A DNA stretch of 64,000 nucleotides from Candidatus Protochlamydia naegleriophila (GTDB taxonomy: Bacteria > Chlamydiota > Chlamydiia > Chlamydiales > Parachlamydiaceae). This document shows, one piece after another, positions 61,908 through 64,000 of this stretch. A program made the position numbers and the translations under genes. The stretch is taken from assembly GCF_001499655.1 (NCBI RefSeq), contig NZ_LN879502.1, positions 1,798,001 to 1,862,000 of the forward strand, in the 5' to 3' direction. The first letter of the stretch is position 1. Every line of letters begins with the position of its first letter. Under the pieces are notes generated by a model, which worked only from the letters and a program-made list of their open reading frames with translations, did no database searches and was not told where the DNA came from.

Positions 61908-62396
61908 TTAAGACGCTTGCTGCTCTTCTAAGCTTGCGCGATGACCTTCTTCAGACATCACTTTAAGATTAAAGCTAGCAGAAACACCCTCTTTCAATTT
62001 AACAACAACGGTATGAACACCAGTTGTTTTAATCGCATGCTTAAGTTGAATAGCTTTCTTTTCTACTTCAACTTGAGTATGTTCTTGAATAAGGTGAATG
62101 ATGTCAGCAACCGTAACGGAACCGTACATGTGCCCTTCATGGTCAACTTTAACCACTTTCACTAAGGACACTCCTTCAATCTTCGCTGCAACGGCTTCAG
62201 ACTCTTCCTTGTCAGCGATCGCACGCTTTTGACGTTCGTCTTTCAGACGCTCTTGCATACGGAGAGCATTTTTATTAGCTGTAACCGCTAGTCCTTGCGG
62301 AAGTAAAAAGTTACGTGCATAGCCAGGCTTTACGTTAACAATCTCTCCACTTCTGCCTAGAGCTTCCACATCTTCTAGTAACAACAATTGTGCCAT
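61908..62396 (-). CDS. rplI: 50S ribosomal protein L9
   Basis: A 162-residue L9. The N-terminal domain VLL-type (LLLEDVEALGRSGEIVNVKPGYARNFLLP) is diagnostic; a long helix and a C-terminal domain follow. The ATG has GAGGAG upstream. Binds 23S rRNA near the L1 stalk. Last gene of the ribosomal operon. Confidence 0.97.
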   Translation of the reverse strand: MAQLLLLEDVEALGRSGEIVNVKPGYARNFLLPQGLAVTANKNALRMQERLKDERQKRAIADKEESEAVAAKIEGVSLVKVVKVDHEGHMYGSVTVADIIHLIQEHTQVEVEKKAIQLKHAIKTTGVHTVVVKLKEGVSASFNLKVMSEEGHRASLEEQQAS

Positions 62397-62420
62397 ACTG
62401 TTATCTCCTCGTATGATTCC

Positions 62421-62681
62421 TTAAACTTCAGCTACAAATGGCAACAACGCCACATGACGGGCGCGTTTAATTGCTGCTGTCAATTTCTTTTGATGATAAG
62501 CAGATACGCCTGTAATACGTCTTGGTAAAATTTTACCACGTTCTGTGATAAATTTAGTCAAAGTGTCGATATCTTTGTAATCAATGTCTCTTACGCCAGC
62601 CGCTGTAAACGGGCAACGCTTGCGCTTTTTAGAACGAGCATCAGAGTACTCTGAATTGTATTTTGGTCTTCTTTGCATCAT
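62421..62681 (-). CDS. rpsR: 30S ribosomal protein S18
   Basis: An 86-residue S18. It has [17 protein letters not shown], the core [18 protein letters not shown] and the basic C-terminus. It pairs with S6 on the platform of the 30S subunit. ATG 62681 follows AAGGAG. Between rpsF and rplI, as in many bacteria. Confidence 0.97.
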   Translation of the reverse strand: MMQRRPKYNSEYSDARSKKRKRCPFTAAGVRDIDYKDIDTLTKFITERGKILPRRITGVSAYHQKKLTAAIKRARHVALLPFVAEV

Positions 62682-62691
62682 AGTCTACTCC

Positions 62692-63036
62692 TTACTGCTG
62701 CTCAACTAAAGGTTTGAATTCAATTTTCTCCATCACCTTCTCTGTACGTAAAGTAATAAAGCGGATTAAGTCTTCATTCAAATGGTACTCCTGCCACAGA
62801 TCAGAAATCGCTGCTGTTGGAGCTGTAAAATAAACCAGGTAATAGTAACCTTCACGATGTCCATCAATTTCATAAGCTAAACGGCGGCGTCCTTGCTCGT
62901 GAATTTTTTTAATTTCTCCACCATGGCTGGTGATTCCTGATTGAATTCTATCCAAAGCCTTGTGGCGAGCATCATCGCTTAGCGTCGCGCTAATGACATA
63001 CATTCCTTCGTAAAGGTTTTGTCTGTTTTGACTCAT
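62692..63036 (-). CDS. rpsF: 30S ribosomal protein S6
   Basis: A 114-residue S6 with YEGMYVISATLSDDA at the start and the RRRLAYEIDGHREGYYYLV block. Binds S18 and 16S rRNA. The ATG follows TAGGAG. Located 10 bases upstream of rpsR. Confidence 0.96.
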   Translation of the reverse strand: MSQNRQNLYEGMYVISATLSDDARHKALDRIQSGITSHGGEIKKIHEQGRRRLAYEIDGHREGYYYLVYFTAPTAAISDLWQEYHLNEDLIRFITLRTEKVMEKIEFKPLVEQQ

Positions 63037-63046
63037 GCGTATTCTC

Positions 63047-63703
63047 CTAACCCTGCAAAGGGGGTTTTGTTAAATCTATTGACTCCTTCTTTGGCAAGGG
63101 AACCAATCTGTCCTTGCTCGGAGCCGTGTTGACCACGTTCATCACATGCGAGACGCTTTCTTTTAATAAGCGTAGTAAAACCTCTACCCCGCGATCAACA
63201 AAAGTCGCTAAAATTTTTAATTCTTCTGGGCTAAACGAATCTAAAACATATCCTGCGAGTTCTTTCTCACCAGGATGTCCAATTCCCATCCTTAAACGAA
63301 CATAATGCGAACTCCCTAAATGAGTTTCCACACTTTTTAATCCGTTATGCCCTCCTGCACTCCCCATCGTCTTTAATCTGAGCTTTCCAAAAGACAGTGC
63401 GATGTCATCTGTGACAACCACTAAACAACTAGCAGGCAACTTAAAAAAGTCTAGATAACGCCTAACAGCTGTTCCGCTCAAATTCATATAGGTCAATGGT
63501 AAAAGCAAGTGGATCGATGCCTCTCCGATTACCCCTTTCGCTACTAAAGCATTAAAACGCCTATCTTCTTTAAAGTGCCACCCCATACCCAAGGCAAACG
63601 CCTTAATGACAAGATAACCCATGTTATGCCTTGTCAACTCATACTGAGAACCTGGATTCCCAAGTCCCACAAAAAGGTAATTTTGCTGAGCTGAATGTGT
63701 CAC
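63047..63703 (-). CDS. pth: peptidyl-tRNA hydrolase
   Basis: A 218-residue Pth, releasing peptide from drop-off peptidyl-tRNA. Signatures: LFVGLGNPGSQYELTRHNMGY with catalytic His, LPLTYMNLSG, DDIALSFGKLRL and GSAGGHNGLKS. GTG 63703 is the start; the ribosome binding site is weak. It lies 10 bases before rpsF and 16 bases after rplY. Confidence 0.96.
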   Translation of the reverse strand: MTHSAQQNYLFVGLGNPGSQYELTRHNMGYLVIKAFALGMGWHFKEDRRFNALVAKGVIGEASIHLLLPLTYMNLSGTAVRRYLDFFKLPASCLVVVTDDIALSFGKLRLKTMGSAGGHNGLKSVETHLGSSHYVRLRMGIGHPGEKELAGYVLDSFSPEELKILATFVDRGVEVLLRLLKESVSHVMNVVNTAPSKDRLVPLPKKESIDLTKPPLQG

Positions 63704-63719
63704 TCTTTAAGCTTTTATT

Positions 63720-64000
63720 TTAACGTTTTACAATAACAGCTACAACTTCGTTTAAATCAACCAAAGGACGTACTGTTTCTGGGATTGCAATGTCGCTTAA
63801 ACGCTTAGATTGCTTAAGGCCCAACTCTTTTACATTCAATTCGAAGAAAGTTGGCATATCTTTTGGCAAGCAACGTACGCGAACATGACGAATGACCTGA
63901 CGGAGTACACCACCCAATTTAATCCCCACGCAATCAACAGTGCCTGTGCATTCGATAGGTACTTTTACGTTGATTTTATGCTCTTCTAATAACTCTTCGA
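63720..64000 (-). CDS. rplY: 50S ribosomal protein L25/general stress protein Ctc, C-terminal part
   Basis: The minus-strand frame stays open to the window edge, so the N-terminus lies outside. The visible 93 residues are the C-terminal beta domain of the long (Ctc/TL5) form: [28 protein letters not shown], then [20 protein letters not shown]. It binds 5S rRNA. First visible gene of the ribosomal operon and adjacent to pth, the usual chlamydial order. Confidence 0.93.
   Translation of the reverse strand, partial: EELLEEHKINVKVPIECTGTVDCVGIKLGGVLRQVIRHVRVRCLPKDMPTFFELNVKELGLKQSKRLSDIAIPETVRPLVDLNEVVAVIVKR

Overview
The window looks like the chromosome of an amoeba-associated chlamydia (Parachlamydiaceae, Protochlamydia/Parachlamydia-like). 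This rests on several things read from the sequence: the gatC-gatA-gatB operon, the rplY-pth-rpsF-rpsR-rplI-ispE block, a methionine aminopeptidase with an N-terminal SEC-C zinc motif, an LcrH/SycD-type type III secretion chaperone, an NTT-family nucleotide transporter, HPr kinase, and several large coiled-coil or bilobed-hydrophobic proteins of the kind these bacteria send to the host. The DNA is AT-rich, with many overlapping start and stop codons. I see no tRNA, rRNA or CRISPR array. The assignment to this family is inference from gene content.

Layout. 1-8.8 kb: a cut-off unknown gene, two hypothetical genes, gatCAB (Gln-tRNA amidotransferase), the secretion chaperone and small hypotheticals. 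8.8-15.1 kb: xerD, a conserved gene split by an A10 tract, pgi, a hypothetical gene, trmB, and map. 15.3-18.4 kb: a 1024-residue membrane-anchored coiled-coil protein with 114-bp tandem repeats. 18.9-26.2 kb: a chemosensory cluster (CheW, CheR-TPR, CheW, hybrid CheA-REC, a REC-PP2C phosphatase) followed by an ExoD-like membrane protein. 26.5-28.1 kb: a secreted protein and a small protein. 28.6-38.1 kb: an arginine succinyltransferase (AST) catabolic operon with an M20 hydrolase in place of AstE, ending in a YdiJ-like FAD/Fe-S dehydrogenase. 38.4-41.0 kb: hprK-adk-mdh, each with an unusual feature. 41.0-50.8 kb: a tightly packed ten-gene minus-strand operon (oxidoreductase, two Nudix hydrolases, two glycosyltransferases, two alpha/beta hydrolases, beta-glucosidase, nucleotide transporter, histidine phosphatase). 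51.3-53.2 kb: two paralogous hydrophobic proteins and a complete IS1-like element with target duplication. 53.6-57.3 kb: a conserved hypothetical gene, hldE and hldD (heptose for LPS core). 57.8-60.9 kb: a repeat-containing putative effector, a zinc-ribbon protein and a GrpE-like protein. 60.9-64.0 kb: ispE and the ribosomal protein/pth operon.

Main ideas. (1) The chemosensory cluster follows the plan of the Pseudomonas Wsp system, but its output is a PP2C phosphatase, which points to partner-switching control of a sigma factor rather than movement. (2) The AST operon would let the organism break down host arginine to glutamate and succinate. (3) The ten-gene operon joins nucleotide import with glycosyl transfer and phosphate/glycoside hydrolysis and matches no pathway I know. 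(4) Several core enzymes (adenylate kinase, malate dehydrogenase, HPr kinase, HldE) differ at key residues or in apparent location. (5) Two genes are broken at poly(A) runs where slippage could restore the product.
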